A stretch of 64,000 bases of DNA from Alphaproteobacteria bacterium (GTDB lineage: Bacteria > Pseudomonadota > Alphaproteobacteria > Caulobacterales > Maricaulaceae). Under the pieces are notes generated by a model that saw only the letters and a list, made by a program, of their open reading frames with translations, was not told the DNA's origin and searched no databases. The translations under genes and the position numbers were made by a program. How positions within the stretch are numbered: the first letter of the stretch is position 1; each line of letters opens with the position of its first letter. The stretch is from NCBI GenBank assembly GCA_016124205.1, contig WGOD01000002.1:434001-498000 (forward strand). Direction: 5' to 3'. Positions 28,542 to 39,967 of this stretch are shown here, in pieces.

Positions 28542-29345
28542 TTATGTAAGCGGGTTTACCGGTCTGACAACGCGGGCGAGCGTCAGAACGTTCACCCGGA
28601 CCGCTCCGGCCCGCTGCAGCGTTCGCGCCGCGGCCTCCACCGTGGCGCCGGTGGTGAAGACATCGTCCACCAGCACAAGCACCTTCCCTGCGATGCGGGG
28701 CTTCGCCCGTTCGGGCACACGGAACACGCCGGCGACATTGCGCCGCCGCCCGCTGGCGGACTTGCCGGCCTGGCTCGGCGTGGCCCTCACCCGGTGCAAG
28801 GCATGTGGTTCAAAGCGAAGGCCGGTGCGTCTGGCAATGGCCATCGACAACAGGGCGGACTGGTTGAACCGCCGCATGGCCAGACGGCGGCGATGCAGCG
28901 GAACGGGAATGATGGCGTCCGCGCCGTCCAGCATATCCCGGGCCGACAGCGCCATCCACGCGGCGAATTGCGCCACGCTTTCCACCCGTCCGCCGTGCTT
29001 GAACTCCAGCACGAGCTGGCGGCTGGCATCGTCATAGACGAAGGCCGCGCGCGCCTTCGCATATTTCGGCGGGCGGGCGATACAGGCCGGGCATTCCGCC
29101 CCTTCGCCGATCGCATAGGGAAAGGGCAGGCCGCAGGTCTCGCACCAGGGCGCGTCGAGGAAATGGATCGCTGTCCAATCGACCGCATCGAGCCGGCCCG
29201 GCGCATCGACCCGCATGCCGCTGGCGGCGGAATGGGGCGGCCAGACGAGGTCGGCCGCGGCGCGCACGGCTTCCCTTCCCCACCGGAGCGGGCCATATCG
29301 GGCCCATGAGTTCAAATGCCCCTCCCCGCCTGTTCGACCGGGCAC
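28542..29345 (-). CDS. ComF family phosphoribosyltransferase-like protein
   Basis: About 267 residues. An N-terminal zinc-ribbon-like part (CETCGLPFPY, then CPAC) precedes a PRTase domain with the PRPP loop VLVLVDDVFTTGATVEAAA. ComF helps DNA uptake in naturally competent bacteria; in others its role is unclear. The start is uncertain: ATG 29345, or TTG 29315 preceded by GGGGAGGGG. Either way the 5' end overlaps the divergent methyltransferase start at 29306. Operon order comF-grxC. Confidence 0.85.
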   Translation of the reverse strand: MPGRTGGEGHLNSWARYGPLRWGREAVRAAADLVWPPHSAASGMRVDAPGRLDAVDWTAIHFLDAPWCETCGLPFPYAIGEGAECPACIARPPKYAKARAAFVYDDASRQLVLEFKHGGRVESVAQFAAWMALSARDMLDGADAIIPVPLHRRRLAMRRFNQSALLSMAIARRTGLRFEPHALHRVRATPSQAGKSASGRRRNVAGVFRVPERAKPRIAGKVLVLVDDVFTTGATVEAAARTLQRAGAVRVNVLTLARVVRPVNPLT

Positions 29346-30229
29346 TGGTCCGCCAGCATCGCTCGCGGTCCGCCTGCACTCTGGCAGAGCACGACTTCCT
29401 GTTGAAGCGCGCGATCGAGGATATCGGCGATCGGCTGGTCACGATCACCCGCGATTTCGGCCGCGCGCTGATGCTCGGCGGGGGCGGGAATGGCGTGGCA
29501 TTGCTGAAGGAAGTGGTGCCCGAGGCCTACGCCAAGGCGGACAGCTGGATCGAGAGCGACCTGTCCCCGGACCGGGCGCTAAAGGCCGGCGGGACGGCGC
29601 TCGCGCTCGACGAGGAAGCCCTGCCCTTCGCCGACGAGAGCTTCGACCTGATCGTCTCGCCGCTGGCGCTGCACTGGACCAACGATTTGCCGGGCGCCCT
29701 CATCCAGATCAACCGGGCGCTGACGCCCGACGGCTTCTTCACCGCTGCGCTGATCGGCGGGGCGAGCCTCAATGAGTTGCGCCAGTCGCTGATGGCGGCG
29801 GAAAGCGAACTGACCGGCGGCGTGTCGGCGCGTGTCTCCCCCTTCGCCGATGCGCAGGGCCTGTCCGGCCTCTTGCAGCGCGCGGGCTTTGCCCTGCCGG
29901 TCAGCGATGTCGACCGGCTGACCGTGCGCTACGGCAACGCCTTCGCGTTGATGACGGATCTGCGCGGCATGGGCGAGACGAGCGCGCTGGCCTCGCGTCC
30001 GCGCAAGCCGGCGACGCGTGGTCTGTTCGTGAGAGCGGCGCAGATCTATGCCGAGCGCTTCGCCGATCCGGACGGGCGGATCCGCGCCAGTTTCGAGATC
30101 ATCCATGCCGGAGGCTGGGCGCCGCATCCCGGTCAGCCGCGCCCGAAACGCCCGGGTTCGGCCACGGTGCGCCTGGCCGATGCGCTCGGGGTCAAGGAAC
30201 AGTCTGCGGGCGAGAAGGCGGGGCGGTAG
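29306..30229 (+). CDS. SAM-dependent methyltransferase of the BioC/NDUFAF5 type
   Basis: 307 residues. The start LFDRALVRQHRSRSA and the motif LPFADESFDLIVSPLALHWT are typical of alphaproteobacterial relatives of human NDUFAF5, a complex I assembly hydroxylase; true BioC enzymes act in biotin synthesis. SAM motif I is the unusual LMLGGGGNGVALL, lacking the common acidic residue, so binding may differ. The C-terminal FEIIHAGGWAPHPGQPRPKRPGS tail is shared by the family. Head-to-head with comF. Confidence 0.85.
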   Translation: MSSNAPPRLFDRALVRQHRSRSACTLAEHDFLLKRAIEDIGDRLVTITRDFGRALMLGGGGNGVALLKEVVPEAYAKADSWIESDLSPDRALKAGGTALALDEEALPFADESFDLIVSPLALHWTNDLPGALIQINRALTPDGFFTAALIGGASLNELRQSLMAAESELTGGVSARVSPFADAQGLSGLLQRAGFALPVSDVDRLTVRYGNAFALMTDLRGMGETSALASRPRKPATRGLFVRAAQIYAERFADPDGRIRASFEIIHAGGWAPHPGQPRPKRPGSATVRLADALGVKEQSAGEKAGR

Positions 30230-30254
30230 ATTCCCGTCACCCTTCGACAATCTT

Positions 30255-30391
30255 TGAATTCCCGGACGCGCGTCGCGCGATCCGGGACCTCGAACCGACA
30301 GGGCGCAGAGGCGCTTCCCGAGTTTGCAGTTTTCTGCGGATCCGCCTTTGCACCGCAAGCTGTCGAGGTCCCCGCTTGCGCGGGGATTTCA
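30255..30391. repeat. Family D intergenic repeat, copy 2
   Basis: Contains GAATTCCCGGACG, GATCCGGGACCTCGAACC, GGGCGCAGAGGCG and then a CCCCGCTTGCGCGGGG hairpin in the same order as the complement of 19117-19245. It fills the gap between the methyltransferase and the pilin-like frame. Confidence 0.75.
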
Positions 30392-30414
30392 GCATTATCT
30401 AACTGAATTTGAAA

Positions 30415-30699
30415 TCAAAGCGGCACGGCGGCGTCGGTGAAGGCCTGCATCACGAAGGGGCCGATCGTCATCAGTGCGGCAACGCCGGCGATGGCGACCA
30501 GAACAGCGATGATCGAATACTCGATGCTGGTCCCGCCCCAGGTTTCCGCCGCGAAGCGCGAGAAGAAGCGCGCTAGAGCCGATCGCGGATTTCCGCCGCC
30601 AGCGGCCGGTCGGCCGGTGCCAGGTCGAAATCCATCAGCTTCGCGGGGCGTACCCAGGCAATCTCCTGCCCCTCGGTCGGCTGGGGAAAACCGTCCCAT
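30415..30699 (-). CDS. Flp/Fap-type pilin-like frame, start unresolved
   Basis: The last 52 or so codons read FFSRFAAETWGG, then TSIEYSIIAVLVAIAG, then a hydrophobic tail ending AFTDAAVPL. This matches type IVb Flp pilins: a short leader, prepilin cleavage expected between the two glycines, Glu at position 5 and Tyr at position 6 of the mature chain, and one hydrophobic helix. No ATG, GTG or TTG lies near the expected start; the nearest in-frame ATG is 30699, inside mutT, giving 94 residues with an unrelated N-terminal part. It may be translated by coupling or frameshifting from mutT, or be a relic. No tad assembly genes are in the window. Confidence 0.55.
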   Translation of the reverse strand: MGRFSPADRGAGDCLGTPREADGFRPGTGRPAAGGGNPRSALARFFSRFAAETWGGTSIEYSIIAVLVAIAGVAALMTIGPFVMQAFTDAAVPL

Positions 30700-30983
30700 T
30701 GCCGGCAGAGAAAAAGCGGCATGACGATGTGGAACGCCTCGTAGGGGTGCGACACGAAGGCGAAGGGATGCAGGCATCGCTCGCATGGTTCTACCCCCAA
30801 TTCCTCGCGCAGTTCGCGCGTCACGGCCTGTTCCGGCGTTTCGCCGGGTTCGATCTTCCCGCCCGGGAATTCCCAATAGCCTGCCATCGGCTTGCCTTCC
30901 GGCCGGCGGGCGATCAGCACGCGTCCATCGGCGTCCAGCAGAGCGCAGGCAGCCACGTAAAGGACCGGGCGTTGATCCGGCAT
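30573..30983 (-). CDS. mutT: MutT-type Nudix hydrolase
   Basis: 136 residues with a complete Nudix box (GGKIEPGETPEQAVTRELRE followed by ELGV), which binds the metal and diphosphate. The length and N-terminus (LYVAACALLDADGRVLIARR) fit MutT, which removes 8-oxo-dGTP. GGGAGA precedes the start. Its stop lies inside a Flp-pilin-like frame that continues beyond it. A perfect CtrA half-site is 36 bases upstream. Confidence 0.92.
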   Translation of the reverse strand: MPDQRPVLYVAACALLDADGRVLIARRPEGKPMAGYWEFPGGKIEPGETPEQAVTRELREELGVEPCERCLHPFAFVSHPYEAFHIVMPLFLCRQWDGFPQPTEGQEIAWVRPAKLMDFDLAPADRPLAAEIRDRL

Positions 30984-31018
30984 ATTGACCGATCTCCCTT
31001 AATTCGGGGTTCGCGAGG

Positions 31019-31026
31019 ATGGTTAA
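31019..31026 (-). promoter_or_regulatory. Possible CtrA half-site upstream of mutT/pilin
   Basis: The minus strand reads TTAACCAT, a perfect match to the CtrA half-site defined in Caulobacter, 36 bases before the mutT start and 7 bases after the ppiC stop. There is another TTAA 15 bases further on, but not at the 7-base spacing of the full motif. In Caulobacter pilin transcription is CtrA-dependent, so the site is of interest with the pilin-like frame downstream. Confidence 0.35.
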
Positions 31027-31033
31027 GCGGGTC

Positions 31034-32002
31034 TTACCCGCCGTCTTCGGGGGCGGCCTCAGGTGAGTCTTCAGGCGTTTCCTCAGGCGTTTCCGGGGAC
31101 GGGACCGGATCGCCGTCGGCGCGCAACACGCCCGGTTCCACCGGTTCGCGGCGGCGGATGTCGGCCTCTTCCTCCAGCCGGGTGATGAGGTCCTCGATTT
31201 CCTGGAAGGTCAGGAAGCGCACGATGCCGGGGCGCATCTGGTCGAGCGTGCGGCCTTCGGCGGTGCGCAGATTCTCGACCTTCAGAAGGTGCCAGCCCGA
31301 CGCGCTCTCGAACGGTTCGGAGACCTGTCCCACCTGGGTGTTGAACGCCACTTCGGCGAAGACGGGCAACACGCCCTGACGGGTGAAATAGCCGAGATCG
31401 CCGCCCTCAAGACGCGTCGCCGTGTCGAGGCTGTAGCGCACAGCCATCTCGGCGAAATCGGCTCCGCCTTCGATCAGGCGGCGGATTTCCTCGGCCTCCT
31501 CCTGCGTCGCCACCAGAATATGGCGGGCGCGCACCTCGGTCGCGGGACGGGACAGCTCGCTCTGTTCCTCGAAGACGCGCTGGACGCGTTCGTCGGTCAC
31601 GGCTTCGGCGATGGTGTTTTCCAGAAGGACATTGCCGAGAATACGTTCCTCGGCCATCGCGATGCGGCGGCGGGCCTGCGGTGTGTCACGCAGTCCGAGA
31701 CGCCGGGCCTCAAGCGCCAGGAGGCGCTGGTCGATCAGCTCGTCGAGCACGCGCTGATAGGACGGATCGCTGGTCGCCAGCGTGCCGCCCTGGGCGATCA
31801 CGCCCTGCGCGGCGGCTTCGCGCAACACGTCGGAATGCCGGATCACGGTGCCATTGACCTCGGCGGCGATGACTTCCTCGCCCTGGGCCAGAATGGTGTC
31901 ACCCGGCAGCGGTGTGTTGTCTTCCTCTTCAGAAAGGTCCGGTCCGCAGGAAACCAGCAGCAGAACTGCGAAAAGCGGGATGAGGGACAAATATCTGATC
32001 AT
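31034..32002 (-). CDS. PpiC-type peptidyl-prolyl isomerase lipoprotein
   Basis: 322 residues. A lipoprotein signal ([13 protein letters not shown], lipidated Cys 19) is followed by a SurA-like helical region and a parvulin domain ([20 protein letters not shown], then [16 protein letters not shown] and [10 protein letters not shown]). It should assist folding of exported proteins at the membrane. The C-terminus is a Pro/Glu-rich tail (about 285-322), probably disordered. It is divergent from secA, a usual alphaproteobacterial arrangement. Confidence 0.9.
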   Translation of the reverse strand: MIRYLSLIPLFAVLLLVSCGPDLSEEEDNTPLPGDTILAQGEEVIAAEVNGTVIRHSDVLREAAAQGVIAQGGTLATSDPSYQRVLDELIDQRLLALEARRLGLRDTPQARRRIAMAEERILGNVLLENTIAEAVTDERVQRVFEEQSELSRPATEVRARHILVATQEEAEEIRRLIEGGADFAEMAVRYSLDTATRLEGGDLGYFTRQGVLPVFAEVAFNTQVGQVSEPFESASGWHLLKVENLRTAEGRTLDQMRPGIVRFLTFQEIEDLITRLEEEADIRRREPVEPGVLRADGDPVPSPETPEETPEDSPEAAPEDGG

Positions 32003-32050
32003 GAAGGACTTCCCGGGACCGCTTGGCCGTTTGGCCGCAGCCCCCGTTCA

Positions 32051-32079
32051 TTGACACCCAAACCCGCCAATCTTAAGTC
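32051..32079 (+). promoter_or_regulatory. Candidate secA promoter
   Basis: TTGACA at 32051-32056 is followed after 15 bases by CTTAAGTC, a weak fit to the Caulobacter-type -10 GCTANAWC. It is about 90 bases upstream of the secA start, in the divergent gap with ppiC. The -35 is perfect, the -10 poor. Confidence 0.35.
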
Positions 32080-32170
32080 AGCCGGGCATTATTCCGTGGC
32101 GATGCGGCGTCCGCCGTATCCGGACCGCCGTCATGTGGCGCGGTTCTATCAGTTGGTCTCAGGGTCTTCC

Positions 32171-34868
<2,698 letters not shown>

Positions 34869-34885
<17 letters not shown>

Positions 34886-35339
34886 TCTCACACTGCGCAG
34901 CCCGCGGCCCGAAGAGGCCGCGGCGCTGTCCGCGCTCTGCCTGCGTTCGAAAGCCCATTGGGGCTATGACGCCGGCTTCCTTGAAACCGTCGCGCCCTAC
35001 CTGCAGGTCGACCCGGAGCTGATTGCGGGCGATTTCGTGCGCGTGGCGGAGGACGCCTCGGGCCGGGCGCTCGGCGTGGTTCAGGTCGACCCGAAGGGCA
35101 AGGCGGGCACGCTCGACCTGCTCTTCATAGAACCGGTCGCCATCGGTACGGGCGCGGGCCGCGCGCTTTACGACTGGGCGAAGGCGCGGCTGAAGGCCAC
35201 CGGCGAGACGCGGATGACGATCCTGTCGGACCCCGACGCGCGCGGCTTTTACGAGCGCATGGGCGCGGATTTCGTGGAGGATCGTCCCTCCGACGTGTTC
35301 AAGGGCCGGGTTCTGCCCTGGCTGGAGGCGGCGTTGTAA
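34869..35339 (+). CDS. GNAT family N-acetyltransferase
   Basis: 156 residues from GTG 34869, which overlaps the end of secA by 17 bases; the in-frame ATG at 34755 would give a long Arg-rich non-protein-like head. The acetyl-CoA binding motif A is [20 protein letters not shown] and the C-terminal [13 protein letters not shown] is typical. Substrate unknown. Probably co-transcribed with secA. Confidence 0.85.
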
Positions 35340-35378
35340 CCGCTGGCCCACCCGGTGGTTTCCGCTACTCTCAAACCC

Positions 35379-35936
35379 ATGATCAGGCTGGTGAAAGACG
35401 GCGAATTCGAAAGCCCGCAGGAGGCGGCGTGGCTGTTCTGCGCCGGTGAACTGCCGATCGACCGGGCGCGCGAGCTGGCGGATCACTGGATCGAGCAGGG
35501 TCTGGAGACCGAGGCGCTGATCGGGTTCGAGGTCGATTGCGTTGCCGCCGACAAACCCCTTGCCTGGTGGTGGCTGAAGCTGTCGTTCGAACGCGTCCTT
35601 GTTTCGCTTGGCGCGAATCTGCCGGGAGAAGGGGCCGCCTATTGCAAAATAACTGTGCGTCAGCTGGATCGTTATATTTCAGGCGAAATCCCACGATCTG
35701 AGTTTGTTCAGTTCCTTGATCATTTCTGGTTCGCGCATGACTATGCGTTTCCCGGAGACTTCGAGAAATTTGCCCGTGAGACGGGAATTTACGACGCATG
35801 GGATGTAAGTATCGGCTACAGCTATTACGAACCGGACGCGTATCCGCCCGGATTTGAAGTCGGCGTTGACGCCCGCTTTGACGAAGCGGTCCGCAGGGCG
35901 CATGAGCGTATCAGGGCATTAAGGTTTACCGTCTGA
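35379..35936 (+). CDS. Unknown protein of mixed base composition
   Basis: 185 residues from ATG 35379. No family recognised, no signal peptide or membrane helix. Residues 1-75 (EFESPQEAAWLFCAGELPID, then WWWLKLSFERV) are encoded by DNA as G+C-rich as the neighbours; from about nt 35600 on, codons become clearly A/T-richer (for example Gln CAG/Cys TGC followed by TTATATTTCAGG) through to the stop. The second half is aromatic-rich (FLDHFWFAHDYAF, DVSIGYSYYEPDAYPPGF). This could be a fusion, or a gene with a horizontally acquired 3' part. Confidence 0.65.
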   Translation: MIRLVKDGEFESPQEAAWLFCAGELPIDRARELADHWIEQGLETEALIGFEVDCVAADKPLAWWWLKLSFERVLVSLGANLPGEGAAYCKITVRQLDRYISGEIPRSEFVQFLDHFWFAHDYAFPGDFEKFARETGIYDAWDVSIGYSYYEPDAYPPGFEVGVDARFDEAVRRAHERIRALRFTV

Positions 35937-35942
35937 CTCCGG

Positions 35943-35994
35943 GTTTCCTGCGTAGGCAGGAAACCAGACTGGATCCCTACCTGCGCAGGGATCC
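35943..35994. repeat. Family C palindromic repeat, copy 1
   Basis: GTTTCCTGCGTAGGCAGGAAAC, a self-complementary hairpin, is followed by GGATCCCTACCTGCGCAGGG and ATCC. The same two hairpins occur at 48060-48124. The sequence follows the stop of the unknown gene by 7 bases. Confidence 0.75.
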
Positions 35995-36200
35995 CCGATC
36001 TACCTAAACAATTCGATGATCTGCCCCGGCCCCCGTGCCGGGGCCTGTCCACGTTTCCGGTTACCCGCGAGGCGGACAGGTCCCGGAATAAATCCGGGAC
36101 AGCGTCGGAGTTCTATCTGGAGCGTTTAAACATGAATTCCCCGCGAAAGCGGGGACGGGCAAGGCCGGAACGGCAATCAAATATAGTTTGGGGCGATCTT

Positions 36201-36342
36201 CCCTCCCCTTGAGGGGGAGGGACGCGAGCGGCTTCCGAAAGGAAGACGGGAGCGGGGTGGGGTGAGTGTTCAATCAAGACACTCCCACCCCGGTCGGCTG
36301 GCTGACGCACAGCCTCCCGGCCCTCCCCTCAAGGGGGATGGC
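36201..36342. repeat. Family B palindromic intergenic repeat, copy 2
   Basis: Begins CCCTCCCCTTGAGGGGGAGGG, then ACGCGAGCGGCTTCC, GACGGGAGCGGGGTGGGGTG, a variable centre and CCCACCCCGGTCGGCTGGCT, and ends in CCCTCCCCTCAAGGGGG. It lies directly before the stop of accA. Confidence 0.85.
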
Positions 36343-36348
36343 GAATAA

Positions 36349-37332
36349 TCAGCCTTCACCCGCCTGCATGCGGCCGATGGCATAGAAGCGGTCGCGGCGC
36401 TTCTTCTTCAGCTTGTCCGCCGGCAGGCCATCGAGCGCGCCGACCGCCGCGTCCAGCGCATCGCCGACATGGCGGATGGTGGTTTGCGCATCGCGGTGCG
36501 CGCCGCCGACCGGTTCGGTGACGATGCGGTCGATGATCTTCAGCCCGATCAGGTCCTGCGCGGTGATCTTCATCGCCGCGGCGGCGTCCTTGGCCCTGGC
36601 GCTATCGCGCCACAGGATCGAGGCGCAACCCTCCGGCGAGATCACCGAATAGATCGAATGTTCGAGCATGATGACGGTGTTGGCACTGGCCAGCGCGACC
36701 GCGCCGCCGGAACCGCCCTCGCCCGTGATCACGGAGACGAGCGGCATGCCCAGCGTCAGGCAACGCTCGGTGCAGCGCGCAATGGCTTCGGACTGGCCGC
36801 GCTCTTCCGCGCCGACGCCGGGATAGGCGCCCGCCGTGTCGACGAAGGTCAGGACCGGCAGCTTGAACTTCTCGGCGAGGTCCATCAGGCGGATCGCCTT
36901 GCGATAGCCTTCCGGGCGCGCCATGCCGAAATTGTGCTTCAGGCGGGTCTGGGTGTCGTGGCCCTTCTCATGGCCAAGAACGACGACCGGACGCCCGCGG
37001 AAGCGGCCGATCCCGCCCACGATGGCATGGTCCTCGCCATAGCGGCGGTCGCCACACAGCTCCTCGAAATCCTCGATCAGCGCCTTGCGATAGTCGCGGA
37101 AATGCGGCCGGTCGGGGTGGCGGGCGACCTGGGTCTTCCGCCACGGATCGAGCTTCGAATAGAGATTGGCCAGCTGATCTGATGATTTCTGGCGCAGCTT
37201 GCCGATCTCTTCGGCCACGTCCGGGCCTTCGGCAGAGTTGGAGCGTGCGAGCTTTTCCAGCTCCTCGATCTTCGCATCGAGTTCCGCAATAGGACGTTCG
37301 AAATCGAGATAGGTACGGGTCGAGTCGGGCAT
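36349..37332 (-). CDS. accA: Acetyl-CoA carboxylase carboxyltransferase subunit alpha
   Basis: 327 residues. With AccD it transfers the carboxyl group from biotin to acetyl-CoA, the first step of fatty acid synthesis. The crotonase-like core shows [39 protein letters not shown] and [14 protein letters not shown] with the oxyanion-forming glycines; the N-terminus [18 protein letters not shown] is the usual helical start. AccD is not in the window. Downstream of xerD in the same direction. Confidence 0.97.
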   Translation of the reverse strand: MPDSTRTYLDFERPIAELDAKIEELEKLARSNSAEGPDVAEEIGKLRQKSSDQLANLYSKLDPWRKTQVARHPDRPHFRDYRKALIEDFEELCGDRRYGEDHAIVGGIGRFRGRPVVVLGHEKGHDTQTRLKHNFGMARPEGYRKAIRLMDLAEKFKLPVLTFVDTAGAYPGVGAEERGQSEAIARCTERCLTLGMPLVSVITGEGGSGGAVALASANTVIMLEHSIYSVISPEGCASILWRDSARAKDAAAAMKITAQDLIGLKIIDRIVTEPVGGAHRDAQTTIRHVGDALDAAVGALDGLPADKLKKKRRDRFYAIGRMQAGEG

Positions 37333-37433
37333 GAGCTCTCTGTTGTGACGCCGCAGTACAACGCTTGGGGCGCGAAAGCGCCGGGCAACCTATCACCCCT
37401 TACGCAAGGAACAAGCCGCGGAAACCACCGCTT

Positions 37434-38357
37434 TCAGCGCCGCGCCAGCGGGTGGGCGGTTTCAACAAGGGTGCGCAAGCGCTCTTCGAGGACATGGGTG
37501 TAGATCTGGGTGGTCGAGACATCGGCATGCCCCAGCAGCAGCTGGACTGCGCGCAGGTCAGCCCCGTTGGCGAGGAGGTGCGTGGCAAAGGCATGCCGCA
37601 GGACGTGGGGCGAGATTTTCGACGCGTCGAGCCCGGCCGCGCCCGCCAGGGCTGCGAGGATGCGGGCGAACTGCTCCCGCGTCAGATGCCCGGCGGCCGC
37701 GGTTGCGGACGGGAAGAGGAAGCGTTCAGCTCTGGCCCGTTTTGGTCCGGGTTTCGGCAAATGCGCCTCGCGCACTTCGCGGTAGGCCGCGACGGCCTCA
37801 AGCGCCGAATCGGTGAGCGGGACGAGGCGTTCGCGCCCGCCCTTGCCGGTGACATGGATACAAGCCTCGGCGCGCGAAAAGGCGTTGAGCGGCAGGCCGA
37901 CGAGTTCCGACACCCGCAAGCCGCCAGCATAGAGGATTTCAAGGAGCGCCCGCGTGCGGATGCCCGCCGGTCCGTCGAGGTCATCTGCGGCGCGGAACAG
38001 GGCGTCGACATCATCCTCCGACATGATTTTCGGCAGCGGCCGTCCGCGTGCCGGTCCTTTCAGCGGCGCGGCCGGATCGTCGCCGCGCAGGCCTTCGGAC
38101 AGGAGGAAGCGGTAGAAGCGCCTTGCCGCGGACAGGCGGCGGGCCGCCGTCGCGGGCGACAGCCCGTCGCGGCGCATGCCCGCCAGGACGGCTTCAAGAT
38201 CGCCGGTCTCCGCCGTGATCAGGTCGGTGCCGGTGGCCGACAGGCGTGCGGACACGTCGTCCAGATCGCGGCGATAGGCGTCGAGCGTATTGGTCGCAGC
38301 CCCGCGCTCGGCCGCCATCATGTCGAGGAAAAGCGCAATGGCCCGGGCGGGCTTCAC
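37434..38357 (-). CDS. xerD: Tyrosine recombinase XerD
   Basis: 307 residues. It resolves chromosome dimers at dif together with XerC and FtsK. The catalytic set is complete: R148, K172, H251, R254, H277 and the nucleophile Y286. The GTG at 38357 overlaps the stop of the preceding gene (GTGA), giving strong support; the longer frame upstream lies inside that gene. The length and the setting between aroK and accA are those of a chromosomal Xer protein and not of a phage integrase. XerC could be elsewhere. Confidence 0.93.
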   Translation of the reverse strand: MKPARAIALFLDMMAAERGAATNTLDAYRRDLDDVSARLSATGTDLITAETGDLEAVLAGMRRDGLSPATAARRLSAARRFYRFLLSEGLRGDDPAAPLKGPARGRPLPKIMSEDDVDALFRAADDLDGPAGIRTRALLEILYAGGLRVSELVGLPLNAFSRAEACIHVTGKGGRERLVPLTDSALEAVAAYREVREAHLPKPGPKRARAERFLFPSATAAAGHLTREQFARILAALAGAAGLDASKISPHVLRHAFATHLLANGADLRAVQLLLGHADVSTTQIYTHVLEERLRTLVETAHPLARR

Positions 38358-39967
38358 GCGGTCTCCTCGATGATGCGGGCGAGCAGGAGGTCGCGCGCGG
38401 CATCGGACAGGCCGGCGCGGTCGAGCGCGGACACGACATGCATCAGTGTGCCGGGCGCTGCGCCTTCGAGCCCGTCCTGCAGCGCCGCGGCGGCAAACAA
38501 CGCGGTTTCGGCATGCGCGCCGGAGGCCGATGCGGCCGCCATGCCCAGAAGGGCGGGCGAGGCCTGAGGCTCGGTTTCCAGAAGGGCGACGCGCCAGTCC
38601 GGGGACACGGGCGCACCCATGAGCGCGAGCATGGCGACATCGCCCACGCCTTCCGCGCCGGCTTCGAGCCGGGCACCGGTGAGCGCGACCATGGAATCGC
38701 GGCCGATCTGGTTCTGCGCGACGGCGATGGCGAGATCGAGCGCGACGAGAAGGCGCGGCGACGGCGGCGCCCATTCCGGCTCGTCCCCATCGGACATGAC
38801 CGGCTCCATCGATGGGCCATCGTCCGGGCCCTTATCGATCAGGTCGTCGATCGTGGCCGGGGCCGGACGGGAACGGCGCGGCGGACCGTCATCAAGCGCC
38901 CGGCGCCAGCGGATGGCCGTCTGCCGGTCCCCCGCTGCGAGCGCGGCCAGCACGAAACGATGGCCATGCTCCAGCGTCGCGGCGGTGACGGGAATGGTGT
39001 CGATCTGACCGCCATAGCGGCGGGCGACCGGGATGAAGCGGTTGTCGGCCGCGGCATCAGCGAGGGCGTGGCCGAGCGCGAGACCGGCGGTGAGGCGGTC
39101 ATAGTCCTGTCGGATCAGCTGGTCCCAGGCGGAACGGCGTTCGGCGCCTTGAAGCGTCTCGGCATAGGTCATCGCTGCGCCGATCTCGTCGGGCAGTTCA
39201 ACCGGCTCGGCGGTCGTCTCCGCGACCTCGGTCAGCCAGGCGGGCGCGTCCGACAGGTCGAGTTCCGGCTGGTCTTCTCCCGATGCGATGCGCGCGAGGG
39301 CCAGTTCCAGTCCGGTGTCGATCGACACGTCCGGGTCATTCCACTGGCCGATCGTGACGGCGTAGAGCAGCGTGTCGAAATCGCGGTCCGGCTCTGCCGC
39401 GCTGGCGAGGTCGGCGGACAGCTCCGCCGCGGCGGCTTCGCCGTTGATCGCGTGGCAGGCGGCGCGGGCGCGCAGCCAGTAGGGCTGGTTGCGGCCGTCG
39501 ATCAGGCCGTTCGTGGTGCGGCAGGCCGCCCCCGTCTCGCCCAGCGCAAAGCCGAGTTCGGCATGCCAGCGGGCGAGCGCCGGCAGGCGTTCGAGACCCG
39601 GCGTACGCTCCAGCAGCGCATAGGCCGCGATCGGGCCGGTCGAGGCGAGCACACGTTCGGCGCGGAGCACGGCCAGTGCCTCATCGCCGCGGCCGCCCTC
39701 GGGCGGGGTGCCGCCGGAGAGGAGGACACGACCGGCAAAGTCGGCGACGGCCATCGAACCATAGGCGTCGTCATCCGGACCGGGCAGCGCTTCAAGCGCG
39801 GCGCGCGCCGTCGCGGCGTTCGAATTGCGCCAGAGATCGTTGGCCAGCGGACGTTCGGCGACATTGACCTCGAGCGGGTCGAGGCTGCCGAGTTCCTGCA
39901 CCTGGATATCCTGCGCCGCGGCGGGCGCGGCCAGGATCAGCGCCAGAAGGCTAGCGCGGGAAATCAT
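38354..39967 (-). CDS. Unknown exported Ala-rich helical protein
   Basis: 537 residues with a signal peptide (1-19, LLALILAAPAAAQD). The rest is Ala/Leu/Glu-rich and predicted helical, with recurring segments that look like a loose solenoid of TPR-like hairpins (for example AALEALPGPDDDAYGSMAVA, ALAVLRAERVLASTGPIAAY, RWHAELGFALGETGAACRTT), but I cannot assign a repeat family firmly. ATG 39967 is preferred over the in-frame ATG 40036 because the signal peptide starts there. It overlaps xerD by four bases and the 46-residue membrane gene by 17. Confidence 0.75.
   Translation of the reverse strand: MISRASLLALILAAPAAAQDIQVQELGSLDPLEVNVAERPLANDLWRNSNAATARAALEALPGPDDDAYGSMAVADFAGRVLLSGGTPPEGGRGDEALAVLRAERVLASTGPIAAYALLERTPGLERLPALARWHAELGFALGETGAACRTTNGLIDGRNQPYWLRARAACHAINGEAAAAELSADLASAAEPDRDFDTLLYAVTIGQWNDPDVSIDTGLELALARIASGEDQPELDLSDAPAWLTEVAETTAEPVELPDEIGAAMTYAETLQGAERRSAWDQLIRQDYDRLTAGLALGHALADAAADNRFIPVARRYGGQIDTIPVTAATLEHGHRFVLAALAAGDRQTAIRWRRALDDGPPRRSRPAPATIDDLIDKGPDDGPSMEPVMSDGDEPEWAPPSPRLLVALDLAIAVAQNQIGRDSMVALTGARLEAGAEGVGDVAMLALMGAPVSPDWRVALLETEPQASPALLGMAAASASGAHAETALFAAAALQDGLEGAAPGTLMHVVSALDRAGLSDAARDLLLARIIEETA

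Larger units (their letters stand above)
35937..36348. other. Gene-free 412-base region made of several repeat families
   Basis: From left to right: a family C palindrome (35943-35994), short hairpins including TCCCGGAATAAATCCGGGA (about 36081-36099) and CCCCGCGAAAGCGGGG (about 36140-36155), and a complete family B element (36201-36342). No reading frame in it looks protein-coding and no RNA gene is evident. Confidence 0.8.

Noticed and set aside
36040..36345. Possible CRISPR array in the repeat-rich gap
   Set aside because: The repeats are palindromes of different families with no regular unit of 24-40 bases and no spacers of equal size, and no cas genes are near.
37434..38357. xerD as the integrase of a mobile element
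   Set aside because: Its setting between aroK and accA, length and sequence are those of a chromosomal Xer recombinase; no att-like duplications or phage genes are near.
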